NCBI GenBank assembly: GCA_963764205.1
Contig: CAVXRN010000003.1
Coordinates: 216,136-280,135 of the forward strand
Direction: 5' to 3'
Length of the DNA stretch: 64,000 bases
Source of the DNA: Chersky-840 sp963764205
Lineage (GTDB): Bacteria > Actinomycetota > Acidimicrobiia > Acidimicrobiales > UBA8190
Below, in pieces: positions 27,552-38,797 of this stretch. The position numbers and the translations under genes were made by a program. Positions within the stretch are counted from its first letter, which is position 1. Each line of letters starts with the position of its first letter. The notes under the pieces were generated by a model, which saw only the letters and a program-made list of their open reading frames with translations, did not search any database and was not told the DNA's origin.

Positions 27552-29267
27552 TCAGCCGACGTGGACGAAGCGAACGAGCTCCATGCTCTCGTAGGTGATC
27601 CACGAGTCCGAGACCTGTGCATAGGGGAACATCTCGTGCGCCCCGAGCGAGGTGTCGGCGAGGAGGGCGGCCTCGAGTTGCTCGCACTTGGTCCCGAAGG
27701 TCTGGTACCCCGGCGCCCACACCAACCAGATCTGGTGGTCGGGGGCGCTCATGCGCTCGAGCCGGGTGGCGAAGGCCCCGGGATCGCCCTTGGCCGAGGC
27801 CGACGCGTAGTCGACCCAGTTCACGAAGTCCGGGCTCGTGCCGCGCGGAAAGGTGATCTCGCGGTAGCGGCCGGGAGGCACCAGGCGGTTCACCGAGGGG
27901 CCGATCTGGTCGGGACAGAACGCCACGACGTCGCCGGGACGACCCAACTGCGAGAGGGCGGCCGCCACCTGGCCCGCCTGGGTGCGGCTCGTCCACGCGC
28001 TGGGCAGGGCGCTCGCCAACCCGAAGGCCACCGTGGCGGCCAGGACGCCGGCCCGGATCCGGCGGTCGGCAAAGGTGACCAGACCGAGGGCGACGAGCAG
28101 GACGAGCGGCACGAAGACCACCGAGGCGTAGCGCGCCTGGAAGGCGCTGCGGCTGACGTATCCCCCGATCACCGCGGCGGCCAAGGTGCCGGCCAGCACC
28201 AGCGCCAGGGCACGGCCCCGCGGCCGGGTGCGGAGGTCGAGGTCGACGTGGAACGACCCCCGAGCGGCGCCGAAGAGACCGAGCCCGACGAGGGCGAAGT
28301 AGACCAGTGCGAGCGCCCGGCCCTGATTCGTCGCCCCTCCTGCGAACGACGTCACGGCGTTGACCATCGCGGCGAAGTCCGCCGGCTTGGCCCACGGTGT
28401 CCCGGTGTGGTGAGCCTGGTAGAGAAACGTCGGCACCCACGGCAGGAAGGTCAGGGCCCCCACGGCCATGGCGCACAACGCCACCCGTGCCCCGGGCCGG
28501 CGCCCCTCGGGGCCACGCCAGGATTGGAAGGCCAGCCACAGCATCGTCACCAGGACCAGATAGAGCGCCCAGTAGTGGGTGTAGAGCAAGAGCCCCGTGA
28601 GCAGCGCGACGGCCGCGACGTTGGCGACGGTGCGGCGTCGGAAGACCTGCTGCAGGGCCACCACGCCGGCCGCGGTGAGCAGCCCCACCAGCGCGTACAT
28701 CCGGTTCTCGGTGGCATAGCGCACCGCGAAGGGCGACGTCGCCACGAGGACCAGCGCGCCGAAGGCCACCGGCCGTCCGCCCAGACGCCGTCCTGCCAGC
28801 CAGATGAACGGCAGCGTGGCGCAGCTCAGGACGCCCGACAGCGCTCGCACGGCCGTGTCGGACGTGCCGAAGGCGCCACTCCAGAAGTGGAGGAGGTAGT
28901 AGTAGAGAGGCGGCGCGCCGTCGCGGCGCAGGGCCCCGTGGATCTGTCCGAGCGGCAACCGCGAAATGTTGAGCGTCAACGCCTCGTCGAGCCACATGTC
29001 CGAGCTGGCCACGAAGCGCAGCACGATGCCGAACACCACCGCCACCACGGCCGCCACCACCAGGATCCGGGCCAGGCGCGGCGACAGCGCCCGGCCGGCC
29101 TCGGGCCCTCCTTCGCCTGACGCGTCGTCTTCGCCTGACGCGTCGGTGGATGCTCCGGGTCGCGCCTGCTCTCGCGACACGGCCGGGGCCACGACACGCT
29201 CGTCGGCGGTGGCATCTCCGGTGAGCTCGGTGCCGGGCTCCGCCGGCGGCGCCTGCAGCCCGTCCAT
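27552..29267 (-). CDS. GT39/PMT-like membrane glycosyltransferase
   Basis: A 571-residue polytopic membrane protein. After an 80-residue hydrophilic start, the first helix (ILVVAAVVAVVFGIVLRFVA) is followed by the loop SSDMWLDEALTLNISRLPLG, with the conserved DE pair of protein mannosyltransferase-like GT-C enzymes, and by DGAPPLYYYLLHFW. About 11 helices follow, then a C-terminal soluble domain (DVVAFCPDQIGPSVNRL). The family moves sugars from polyprenyl-phosphate donors to proteins or glycans outside the membrane; the acceptor is unknown. ATG at 29267 lacks a ribosome site but has TACCAT seven bases upstream. Confidence 0.85.
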   Translation of the reverse strand: MDGLQAPPAEPGTELTGDATADERVVAPAVSREQARPGASTDASGEDDASGEGGPEAGRALSPRLARILVVAAVVAVVFGIVLRFVASSDMWLDEALTLNISRLPLGQIHGALRRDGAPPLYYYLLHFWSGAFGTSDTAVRALSGVLSCATLPFIWLAGRRLGGRPVAFGALVLVATSPFAVRYATENRMYALVGLLTAAGVVALQQVFRRRTVANVAAVALLTGLLLYTHYWALYLVLVTMLWLAFQSWRGPEGRRPGARVALCAMAVGALTFLPWVPTFLYQAHHTGTPWAKPADFAAMVNAVTSFAGGATNQGRALALVYFALVGLGLFGAARGSFHVDLDLRTRPRGRALALVLAGTLAAAVIGGYVSRSAFQARYASVVFVPLVLLVALGLVTFADRRIRAGVLAATVAFGLASALPSAWTSRTQAGQVAAALSQLGRPGDVVAFCPDQIGPSVNRLVPPGRYREITFPRGTSPDFVNWVDYASASAKGDPGAFATRLERMSAPDHQIWLVWAPGYQTFGTKCEQLEAALLADTSLGAHEMFPYAQVSDSWITYESMELVRFVHVG

Positions 29268-29274
29268 TGGTCGA

Positions 29275-29280
29275 ATGGTA
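29275..29280 (-). promoter_or_regulatory. -10-like TACCAT, seven bases before ATG 29267
   Basis: On the minus strand, consistent with a leaderless transcript of the GT39-like gene. Confidence 0.45.
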
Positions 29281-29310
29281 AACGACGGGGCGCCCCGCTC
29301 CGAGGCGGGA

Positions 29311-30593
29311 TCAGCCCACCGACGCGCGCCCTCGTGCCACCTCGGAGGCCGCCGCCGCAGCCACCTCCACCACGACGTCGAGATGGGCCTCGAGATGGGC
29401 GAGCCCCGGGAACATCGCCTCGTAGGGGCCGGGCGCCAGAGCCACGCCCCGCGCGAGCATGGCCGAGAAGAATGGGCGGTACACGCCATCGGTCACCGTC
29501 GCCCGGGCCGAGGCGTAGTCGGTCACCGGGTCGGCCCCGAAGAACAACCCGACCAAGGGGCCCACCACGGGGACCTGGACCGGGATGCCCGCTTCGAGGA
29601 TGGCGCGCTCGAGCCCCGTGGCCAAGCGTCGGGCGTTGCTGCTCAACGCCTCGTAGTCCGCGGGCGTCACGGCGTCGAGCACCGCCAGGCCGGCCGCGGT
29701 GGCGAGAGGGTTCCCCGACAAGGTGCCCGCTTGGTATACGGGCCCGTCGGGCGCAAGCGCATGGAGCACCTCGCGCCTCCCCCGAACGCCCCCACGGGGA
29801 GGCCGCCACCGATCACCTTGCCGAAGCACCAGAGGTCCGGCGTCACGCCCGACTGCGACGACATGCCTCCGGGCCCCACCCGGAACCCGGTGATGACCTC
29901 GTCGAAGACGAGGAGCGCTCCGACGGCGTCGCACGCGACCCGCAAGCCCTCGAGGAAGCCCGGCGCGGGAGCGACCACACCCATGTTGGCGGCGACGGGC
30001 TCGACGATCACACACGCCACGCGGTCGTCGAGCTCGGGCACGACGTTGTAGGGCACCACGAGGGTGTCGGCGACGGCCGACGCCGGGACGCCGGCCGACC
30101 CCGGCAGCCCGAGGGTCGCCACACCGCTCCCCCCGCCGGCCAACAGCATGTCGGAGTGCCCGTGGTAGCAGCCGTCGAACTTGACGACGCGGTCGCGGCC
30201 GGTGAACCCGCGGGCCAGGCGGACCGCGCTCATGGCGGCTTCGGTGCCCGACGACACCAGCCTGACCTGCTCACAGCCCGGCACCCGCTCGCACACCGCT
30301 TCCGCCAGGAGCACCTCACCGGGCGTCGGTGCGCCGAACGTCGTCCCTCGAGCCGCGGCCCGCGTCACCGCCTCGGTGACCACGGGGTGGGCGTGCCCGA
30401 GGAGCACCGCGCCGTAGGACTGGACCATGTCGATGTAGCGACGGCCCTCGACGTCCCACACGTAGGGCCCGTCGCCGCGCTCGACGGTGTAGGGCGTGCC
30501 CCCGACCGAGGCGAAGGAGCGCACCGGGGAGTCCACCCCGCCCGGGATGACGCGCCGGGCCCGCTCGAACCACGCTGCGTTGGTCGATGTCAC
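29311..30593 (-). CDS. hemL: Glutamate-1-semialdehyde 2,1-aminomutase (one frameshift)
   Basis: A PLP enzyme that converts glutamate-1-semialdehyde to 5-aminolevulinate in the C5 haem pathway. Clear segments: RVIPGGVDSPVRSF, VSSGTEAAMSAVRLARGFTG, FDGCYHGHSDMLL, LLVFDEVITGFRVGPGG, and FGKVIGGGLPVGAFGG with the PLP lysine. Right after GAFGG, near 29775, one indel shifts the frame; it continues as GPVYQAGTLSGNPLATAAGL to the stop at 29311. GTG at 30593 has CGGGAG upstream. It completes the hemA-C-D-B-L set. Confidence 0.93.
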
Positions 30594-30638
30594 CTCGACT
30601 CCCGAGCGCGGCCTCGCGCGACGGCGCCGGGACGTGAC

Positions 30639-31656
30639 TCAGTCACGCAACGCCTCGGCGACCTCCCCGGCGAAGTACGTCAGGATGATGTCGGCGCCGG
30701 CCGCGCTTGAGCGCGAGCAGGTGCTCGAGCGCCACCGCCTCGCCGTCGATCCACCCGCGCTCCGCCGCGGCCTTCACCATGGAGTACTCCCCGCTCACGT
30801 GGTATGCCGCCACCGGGACCTCCGCGCGCGCCGCCACCGAGGCGATCACGTCGAGGTAGGCGAGCGCGGGCTTCACCATCACGATGTCGGCACCTTCCGC
30901 GACGTCGAGCGCCACCTCGAGCAGGGCCTCGCGCCCGTTGCGTGGGTCCTGCTGGTAGGCGCGTCGATCCCCTCCCCCGGCGATGGTCACGTCGACGGCC
31001 TCGCGGAAGGGCCCGTAGAGCGCAGAGGCGAACTTGGCCGCGTAGGCAAGCACGGCCACGTCGGCGTGGCCGTCGCCGTCGAGGGCGGCTCGGATGGCGC
31101 CCACCTGGCCGTCCATCATGCCGCTCGGGGCCACCACGTCGGCTCCGGCTGTGGCCTGGGCCAGGGCCACACGCTGGTACAGCTCGACCGTGGCGTCGTT
31201 GTCGACGGTGCCGTCGGGCCGAAGCACTCCGCAATGCCCGTGGTCGGTGTACTCGTCGAGGCAGAGGTCCGCGATGAGCACCATGGCGTCGCCCAGTGCG
31301 GCCCGCAACTCCGACAGCGCCACCTGCACGACGCCGTCGGGGTCCCACGCGCCCGAGCCCACCGCGTCCTTCTCGTCGGGGATACCGAACAACACGAGGC
31401 CGGGAATCCCCAGTGACGCAAGCCGCTTGGCCTCGACCACGATCGACGCCGTGGAGTGTTGGAAGTGGCCCGGCAACGACGAGATCGCCACCGGCTCCTC
31501 CAGGCCGGCGCGCACGAAGAGCGGGGCCACCAGGTCGTCGACCCCGAGGCTCGTCTCCGCCACCAGGCGCCGCAACGCTGGCGTGCGGCGCAATCGGCGC
31601 ATCCGACGGACGGGGAAGCCGGTGCTACCGCCTCCCGACCCGGGCATCGTCGTCAT
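30639..31656 (-). CDS. hemB: Delta-aminolevulinic acid dehydratase (one frameshift)
   Basis: Porphobilinogen synthase. Seen: the metal site DLCLDEYTDHGHCG, in which the second of the three usual zinc cysteines is Asp; AAKFASALYGPFREA; and VMVKPALAYLDVI with the Schiff-base lysine. The end needs one indel near 30705: LLALKR then AGADIILTYFAGEVAEALRD with the stop at 30639-30641, a textbook HemB ending. ATG at 31656. It is followed by hemL after a 45-base gap. Confidence 0.94.
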
Positions 31657-31667
31657 GGCCCGCGAGC

Positions 31668-33164
31668 CTACGCGGAGGGCGGCGCGACGGCGTCGAGGTG
31701 CGCCGTCAGGGCGGCCACGAGACCGTCGACGCTGTGCTGGGCCGCGACCACGTCGACGCTCAGACCCGCGGCGCGTGCCGCCTCGGCGGTCACCGGGCCG
31801 ATACAGGCCACCACGGGAGGGACGCGACGTCGTCCGGCGAGCTCGAGGTAGGCCGCCACCGTGGACGGAGACGTGAACGTGATGACGTCCGCGGCCGACG
31901 CCTCGTCGAGCTCGTCCTCTCCGACACCCTGCGCCGGTCCGGCCGCAACGGTGCGGTACGCGTCGACCTCGGTCACGTCCCACCCTCGTCCTCGCAACCC
32001 GGGACCGACGACATCCCGGGCCCCTACCGCCCGCACGAAGAGCACACGCCCGGGGCGTCCTCCCTCGGCCCGAGCCGGCGGCATGGCAGCCACCAACCCG
32101 TCGGCGGACTCCTGCGCCGGGACCAGGTCGGCGACCAGTCGGTGGGCGGCCAGCGCCCGGGCGGTGGCCGCGCCCACCACGGCGAAGCGTGCGGTGCCGA
32201 GCCCACGCACGTCACGCATGATCCCGACGAAGCGCTCCACCGCGTTGGCCGACGTGAGGACGATCCAGTCGTAGGAGTCGGCGCGCGCCGCCTCGGTCCG
32301 CAGAGCCGCACCCCCGTCGGGCGGGTCGGCGACCGCGATCACCGGGAGCTCGAGCACCGACGCACCGGCGCCACGCAGCGCCGAGACGAGCGCACCGGAC
32401 TGGGCGCGAGCCCGGGTCACGACCACCGAGATGCCCGTCAGGGGTCCGACCCCCGGGTCGAGCAGGTCGAGCCCGGCCACGGCGCCGATGACGATCGTGC
32501 ACGGAGGGCCGAGCTCCACCTCGGCCAGCCCTGCCAGGGTCGTGCGGGCACTCGCCTGGGTCGTCGTGGTACCCCGGCGCACGACGACCACCGGGGTGTC
32601 GGCGCCGCGTCCCGCCGCCATGAGCCGGCGAGCGATCTCGGCGCGCGCAGCCATGCCCATGAGGATCACCAAGGTGCCGCCGGTAGCGGCGAGTGCTTCC
32701 CAGTCGACCGCGCCGGGTGCATCAGGATCGCTCACGTGACCGCTGACCACCGTGACCGACGACGACAGGCCCCGGTGGGTGACCGGGACACCGGCCGATG
32801 CCGGCGCGGCGAAAGCGGACGTGACCCCGGGCACCACTTCGAAGGGGATCCCGGCGGCGAGCAGCGCCTCTGCTTCTTCTCCGCCTCGCCCGAACACGAA
32901 CGGATCACCGCCTTTGAGCCGGACGACCGTCTTCCCCGCCCGGGCGTGCTCGAGGAGGAGCGCGTTGATCTCGTCCTGGTGCCGGAGTTGACCGGGGCGT
33001 TTGCCCACGTCGACGGTCACCGCCCCGGGAGGAGCGAGGTCGAGGAGCCGGGGGTCGACCAGGCGGTCGAACAGGATCACCTCGGCCCGGCCCAACAGCT
33101 CGGCGCCGCGGCGGGTGAGGAGGCCGGGGTCCCCGGGCCCGGCCCCCACGAGGTAGACGGTCAT
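31668..33164 (-). CDS. cobA-hemD: Fused uroporphyrinogen-III C-methyltransferase / uroporphyrinogen-III synthase
   Basis: A 498-residue two-domain enzyme. Residues 1-245 are a SUMT/CobA domain (VYLVGAGPGDPGLLTRRGAE; VVRLKGGDPFVFGRGGEE; GVPVTHRG). Residues about 255-498 are HemD (VVVTRARAQSGALVSALRG; WIVLTSANAVERF; ITFTSPSTVAAYLEL). It therefore makes uroporphyrinogen III and can methylate it to precorrin-2 for sirohaem or cobalamin. ATG at 33164 overlaps the hemC stop (ATGA). The fusion is common in actinobacteria and clostridia. Confidence 0.95.
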   Translation of the reverse strand: MTVYLVGAGPGDPGLLTRRGAELLGRAEVILFDRLVDPRLLDLAPPGAVTVDVGKRPGQLRHQDEINALLLEHARAGKTVVRLKGGDPFVFGRGGEEAEALLAAGIPFEVVPGVTSAFAAPASAGVPVTHRGLSSSVTVVSGHVSDPDAPGAVDWEALAATGGTLVILMGMAARAEIARRLMAAGRGADTPVVVVRRGTTTTQASARTTLAGLAEVELGPPCTIVIGAVAGLDLLDPGVGPLTGISVVVTRARAQSGALVSALRGAGASVLELPVIAVADPPDGGAALRTEAARADSYDWIVLTSANAVERFVGIMRDVRGLGTARFAVVGAATARALAAHRLVADLVPAQESADGLVAAMPPARAEGGRPGRVLFVRAVGARDVVGPGLRGRGWDVTEVDAYRTVAAGPAQGVGEDELDEASAADVITFTSPSTVAAYLELAGRRRVPPVVACIGPVTAEAARAAGLSVDVVAAQHSVDGLVAALTAHLDAVAPPSA

Positions 33165-34159
33165 GGGCCGGCCCGGTGGGAGTCGGCCCGGTCGGAGTCG
33201 GCCCTGTCGGGCTCCGCCCAGTCGTCGAGTGAGCGACCGCCGCAGTCGTCGAGCAGGACACCGCTGAGGCGGCGTCCGAGCTCAGCCGGCGCAGAAAGTG
33301 GCCCGCTCAGGGCGTGACGCAACACGATCCGCCCGTCGCGGCTGGCCAGACATCCGTCGATGGTCAGGAGCGCACCGTCGGCGGAGGGGACCGCCAGCGC
33401 CCCCAGCGGCAGAGTGCAACCTCCCCCCAGTGCGCCCAGGAAGGCCCGCTCGGCCAGCACCGCGCCGTGCGCGGCAACGTCGTCCACCGCGGCGAGCAGC
33501 TCGAGCACCGCACGGTCACCGTCGCGACACTCCACCGCCAAGGCGCCCTGGGCCACCTGCGGGAGCAGCGTGCGCGGCTCGAGCACCTCCGCCACGTCGT
33601 CGGTCAGGCCCAGTCGCTCGAGCGCGGCCAGGGCCAGGACCCCCGCCCCCACGTCGCGGGCCCGCTGCAGTCGGGTCGCCATGTTGCCGCGCAGGTCGCT
33701 GAAGGTCAGGTCCGGACGCAACCACGCCAGCTGGGCCCGTCGACGCACCGAGCCCGTCGCCACGGTGGCACCGGCGGGAAGGTCCGCGAGGGTGCACCCG
33801 ACGAGCGCGTCGCGAGGATCGGCGCGCTCGGGGACGCACGCCAACACGAGGCCCGGGGGAGTCGCCGACGGCAGGTCCTTGGCCGAGTGCACCGCCAGGT
33901 CGGCCCGACCGTCGAGCACCGCCAGCTGGACCTCCTTCACGAAGGCACCCTGCCCTCCGAGCTGGGCCACCGGCACGTCCGCCAATGCGTCCCCGGTGGT
34001 CTGGACGACGACGATGTCGCAGTGCGGGCTCCCGGGCAGCCCCGAAAGACGCTCGGCCACGCGCCTCGCCTGCCACAACGCCAGCGGGGACCCTCGGGTC
34101 GCCAGGCGCAACGTCGGTCCCGACGTCGCTGACCGTGGCTCCCCGCCGATCGGGGTCAC
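33161..34159 (-). CDS. hemC: Porphobilinogen deaminase (hydroxymethylbilane synthase)
   Basis: A 332-residue enzyme that joins four porphobilinogens. It contains LRLATRGSPLALWQARRVAE, GQGAFVKEVQLAVLDGRADLA, HSAKDLPS, GSVRRRAQL and GALGGGCTLPLGA, where the cysteine carries the dipyrromethane cofactor. GTG at 34159 lies eight bases after the hemA stop. The tail is a short repeat-like sequence (PDRADSDRADSHRAGP) not found in typical HemC and coming from a small DNA repeat at 33175-33215. Confidence 0.95.
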   Translation of the reverse strand: MTPIGGEPRSATSGPTLRLATRGSPLALWQARRVAERLSGLPGSPHCDIVVVQTTGDALADVPVAQLGGQGAFVKEVQLAVLDGRADLAVHSAKDLPSATPPGLVLACVPERADPRDALVGCTLADLPAGATVATGSVRRRAQLAWLRPDLTFSDLRGNMATRLQRARDVGAGVLALAALERLGLTDDVAEVLEPRTLLPQVAQGALAVECRDGDRAVLELLAAVDDVAAHGAVLAERAFLGALGGGCTLPLGALAVPSADGALLTIDGCLASRDGRIVLRHALSGPLSAPAELGRRLSGVLLDDCGGRSLDDWAEPDRADSDRADSHRAGP

Positions 34160-34166
34160 CAGCCCG

Positions 34167-35444
34167 TCAGAGGTCGAACAGCGTGCGCAGCGCCTCGACC
34201 AGGCGCTCTCCACGCGGGGTGCCCGCCGCCTCTTTCACCGCCACGGTCGGCTGATGGAGCAACTTGGCGAGCACGTCGCGCACGACGGAGTCGACTTCGT
34301 GCCACTGGCGCTCGTCCAGCTCGGCCAGTCGGCCCCGGTGACGCTGCAGCTCGGAGCGGCGCAGCTCCTCGACGCGAGCCCGCAGGGCCGAGACCACCGG
34401 AGCCGCTCCCCTGGCCCGCTCCTCGGCCCGGTAGCGCTCGACTTCCTCCGCCACGATCTCCTGGGCGGCGGACAACTCGGCCCGGCGTCCCGCCATGGCC
34501 CGCTCGGCGTGTTCGGTGAGATCGTCCATGTCGAGGAGATCGACGCCGGAGATGCCCACCACGGTCGGGTCGACATTGCGCGGCACCCCGAGATCGACGA
34601 CCACGAGTGGGGCACTGCCGCCGGTGGTGCCGCGCGCCGCGGCGGCCGGCGCGAGCAGCTCCGCGTCCAGTACCGGCAGCGAGGCGGCCGTGGAGACGAA
34701 CACCACGTCCGCTCCGGCCAGGGCGTCGCCCAGACCGGCGAGGCCCACGCCGGTGCCACCGACGCGTGCGGCCAACGTCGTCGCCCGACCGACCGTGCGG
34801 TTGGCCACCACGAGCTGCGCCACGTCGCTGTGACCAGCGAGGGCGTCGACCATGCCCTCGCCCATCTCACCGGCACCGACGACGACGACGTGGCGGCCCG
34901 CCAGCGAGCCCCCGAGACGTGAAGCGGCGAGCTCCACCGCCACGTGCGACAACGACGTCGTGCCCTGGGCGATGGCAGTGGTGGAGCGGACATGGCGGCC
35001 CGCCTGCACCGCGTGACGGAACAGACCCGAAAGGACAGGCCCAGCGGCGTGCTCGGCCTGGGCGCGCTCGAGGGCGCGTCGCACCTGGCCCAGGACCTCG
35101 GACTCGCCCAGGACGCTCGAACGAAGGCCGGCGGCAACTTCGAAGAGGTGTCCGGCCACGGCGTCGTCGAAGAACACCGTCCAGCGCCCGTCGAGCGTGT
35201 CCACCGGCGTCCCGGCCATCCCCGCCAGGAACTCCTGGAGGTCGGTGACCCCTTCGTGAAAGCGCTCCACCACGGCGTAGAGCTCGGTCCGCATGCACGT
35301 CGAGAGGACCACCACTTCGGCCAGGTTGGCCCGGTCCCGGAGGCCCGCGACCACCTTGCCGAGGTCGTCCTCGGCAATGGCGACCCTTTCGAGCACGTCC
35401 AGCGGGACCTGGTGCTGCTCGAGTCCAACGACGATGAGCGACAA
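34167..35444 (-). CDS. hemA: Glutamyl-tRNA reductase
   Basis: A 425-residue first enzyme of the C5 tetrapyrrole pathway. The active-site motif is STCMRTELYAV (cysteine present, canonical STCNRTE). The NADPH-binding domain is HVVVVGAGEMGEGMVDALAG, followed by VVANRTVGRA, VDLGVPRNVDP and DLLDMDDL. The C-terminal dimerisation helix is intact. The start is a TTG at 35444 with AAGGAG about 12 bases upstream. The usual NHRTAP near the N-terminus reads EQHQVP here. Confidence 0.95.
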   Translation of the reverse strand: MSLIVVGLEQHQVPLDVLERVAIAEDDLGKVVAGLRDRANLAEVVVLSTCMRTELYAVVERFHEGVTDLQEFLAGMAGTPVDTLDGRWTVFFDDAVAGHLFEVAAGLRSSVLGESEVLGQVRRALERAQAEHAAGPVLSGLFRHAVQAGRHVRSTTAIAQGTTSLSHVAVELAASRLGGSLAGRHVVVVGAGEMGEGMVDALAGHSDVAQLVVANRTVGRATTLAARVGGTGVGLAGLGDALAGADVVFVSTAASLPVLDAELLAPAAAARGTTGGSAPLVVVDLGVPRNVDPTVVGISGVDLLDMDDLTEHAERAMAGRRAELSAAQEIVAEEVERYRAEERARGAAPVVSALRARVEELRRSELQRHRGRLAELDERQWHEVDSVVRDVLAKLLHQPTVAVKEAAGTPRGERLVEALRTLFDL

Positions 35445-35554
35445 CGTCTCGCAGAGCTCCTTGCGCGGGCGGCCGACCCACAGCGGGAAACCCGGCCCTC
35501 GGTGGACCGCGTCCCTCCCTACCAGGATGCCGGTCGGCGCAGCCGGATGCCAGA

Positions 35555-35592
35555 CCGGGCTCTCATTCGGGTGGCATCACGATAGAGCCCGG
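35555..35592 (-). terminator. Nine-base-pair hairpin between rex and hemA
   Basis: ccgggctct at 35555-35563 and its exact complement agagcccgg at 35584-35592, with a 20-base loop. It lies just after the rex stop and 110 bases before hemA. There is no U-tract, so it may be a terminator or a leader structure for hemA. Confidence 0.4.
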
Positions 35593-35612
35593 GTGAGGAC
35601 CCCGGGCGCGGG

Positions 35613-36320
35613 TCAGCCGGGCTCGGCCGAGCTGAGACCGACGGCGTGGGGAAGCTGTGACCAGGTGGGTGCGGTGCCCGGGATGTCACGGTGCGACAGA
35701 TAGAAGCTCATGACCTGCAGCTCGATCGACAGGTCGACGTAACGCAGCAGCACCTCGGGGGGGACCGTGAGGACCCGGGGGGCGAAATTCAGCACCGACC
35801 CGACCCCGGCGGTGACCATGCGGTCGGCCACCTCCTGGGCGGCCGAGGCGGGTGTGGCAATGACACCGATCGAGGGCGGGTCCTGCGCCGAGACCCGCTC
35901 GAACTCGTCCACGTGGTGAACGCGCACACCGCCGATCTCGCTCCCGAGGAGCGAGGGCTCGACGTCGAACAACCCCGCCACCCGAAAGCCGCGGGAGGTG
36001 AATCCCTGGGAGTTGGCCAGGGCCCGGCCCAGGTTGCCGAGGCCCACGATGGCGACGGGCCAATCCCCGTGGAGGCCGAGCTCACGGTCGATCTGCGTCA
36101 GGAGGAATTGCGCCTCGTACCCCGACCCGCGCGTGCCGAACGAGCCCAGGAACGACAGGTCCTTTCGCACTTTGGACGCGTTGACCCGGGCCATCTCGGC
36201 CAGCTGGTCCGACGACACGGTGGTCGTGCCGGCGCGGACCAACTCGAGGAGGATCCGTTGGTACACCGGAAGTCGGGCCACCGTGGCCTCGGGGATACGA
36301 CGCGCAGAAGGGACCACCAT
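35613..36320 (-). CDS. rex: Redox-sensing transcriptional repressor Rex
   Basis: A 235-residue NADH/NAD+ sensor. The winged-helix part is VARLPVYQRILLELVRAG then SSDQLAEMARVNASKVRKDL and SFLGSFGTRGSGYEA. The Rossmann part is VAIVGLGNLGRALANSQGF with FRVAGLFDVEPSLLG and IGVIATPASAAQEVAD. In actinobacteria Rex represses respiratory and haem genes when NADH is high, and here it heads the haem cluster. ATG at 36320 has no ribosome site but TACGAT seven bases before it, so it is probably leaderless. No clear TTGTGAA-type Rex operator was found in the gap before hemA. Confidence 0.95.
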   Translation of the reverse strand: MVVPSARRIPEATVARLPVYQRILLELVRAGTTTVSSDQLAEMARVNASKVRKDLSFLGSFGTRGSGYEAQFLLTQIDRELGLHGDWPVAIVGLGNLGRALANSQGFTSRGFRVAGLFDVEPSLLGSEIGGVRVHHVDEFERVSAQDPPSIGVIATPASAAQEVADRMVTAGVGSVLNFAPRVLTVPPEVLLRYVDLSIELQVMSFYLSHRDIPGTAPTWSQLPHAVGLSSAEPG

Positions 36321-36327
36321 GGCGCGG

Positions 36328-36333
36328 ATCGTA
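36328..36333 (-). promoter_or_regulatory. -10-like TACGAT, seven bases before ATG 36320
   Basis: Fits a leaderless rex transcript. Confidence 0.5.
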
Positions 36334-36402
36334 CCGACGCCGAGGTACCGGGCACCAAGTCGCCCACGGCACCGGGGGTGCGACCCGACGAGGTAGGTGT
36401 CC

Positions 36403-37916
<1,514 letters not shown>

Positions 37917-37920
<4 letters not shown>

Positions 37921-38735
37921 GGTGCGGAGGGAGCCACGACACCGGCCCGGAGCGTCACCGCGTCGCCCGCTCGCATGCCGAGCACGGTAGCGGCGGACCG
38001 GCGGTCGCACACCAGGGCCAGCCGGCCGTTGGCGTCGACGATCAGTCCCAGCCCGCCGGGACCGATCTCGGCGAACGCCTCCACCCGCCGGGCCCGATGG
38101 GTGGAGGCCCCGACGACCTCGAGCTCGGTCCCCAGCGCCGCCGCGACCACGTCGTCGGGGCCCGCCGCGAGCTGCACGTTGCCGAACCGGTCCACCCACT
38201 GCACCTCGGTCTCGACCAGGCCCGGCTCCACCGCGAGCCGCGGGGCGGCGAGACACACGAGGCCGGCGGGGTCGACATCCTCCCCGAGCGCTGTCGCCGG
38301 CACGCCCTGCCACAACCGGGCCGCGGCCGGGGCGAAGACGTCGCGCCCGTCGAACGTCGGCCCGTGGTCGGGGGCCGACGACGAAGGAGGCCGACGGATC
38401 GCGATGGCGCGTCGTATGCCTCCGAGGACCTGCGCGGCCCAGATGAGCAGGCCGTTGTCCGGTCCCACCAAGTGACGCGGGCCTTCGTCATCGCGACCAG
38501 GTGTCGTCAGCGCGATCGCACGCCTCGCGGTCCCCACCCCGGGGTCGACGACTCCCAGCACGACGCCGGGACCCAGATGCGGCACGGCGCGCACCAGCGC
38601 CAGCGCGCCCGCTCTGATGTCGAACGGCGCCACGTCGTGGGTCAGGTCGATGATCGGAGCGCCCGGCGCGTGCCGCGCCACGCTGGCCCGCACCACGCCG
38701 GCGAATTCGTCGACAAGCCCGTAGTCGGTCAGCAC
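37917..38735 (-). CDS. SAM hydroxide adenosyltransferase family protein (DUF62)
   Basis: A 272-residue protein. Family marks are LTDYGLVDEFAGVVRASV, IIDLTHDVAPFDIRAGAL, VVDPGVGTARRAIAL, LVGPDNGLLIWAAQVLGG, TFDGRDVFAPAAARL and VQWVDRFGNVQL. Members hydrolyse S-adenosylmethionine to adenosine and methionine (or act as fluorinases or chlorinases in rare cases). The GTG at 38735 is the only start in frame, but the usual family begins a few residues earlier, so the true start may be hidden by an indel. It overlaps the AMP ligase gene. Confidence 0.88.
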
Positions 38736-38797
38736 AAAGACCGATCCGGCAGCGCGCGGCGGAACGACCTGCCCGTCGCCCAGGCCGCCGGCGGGAG

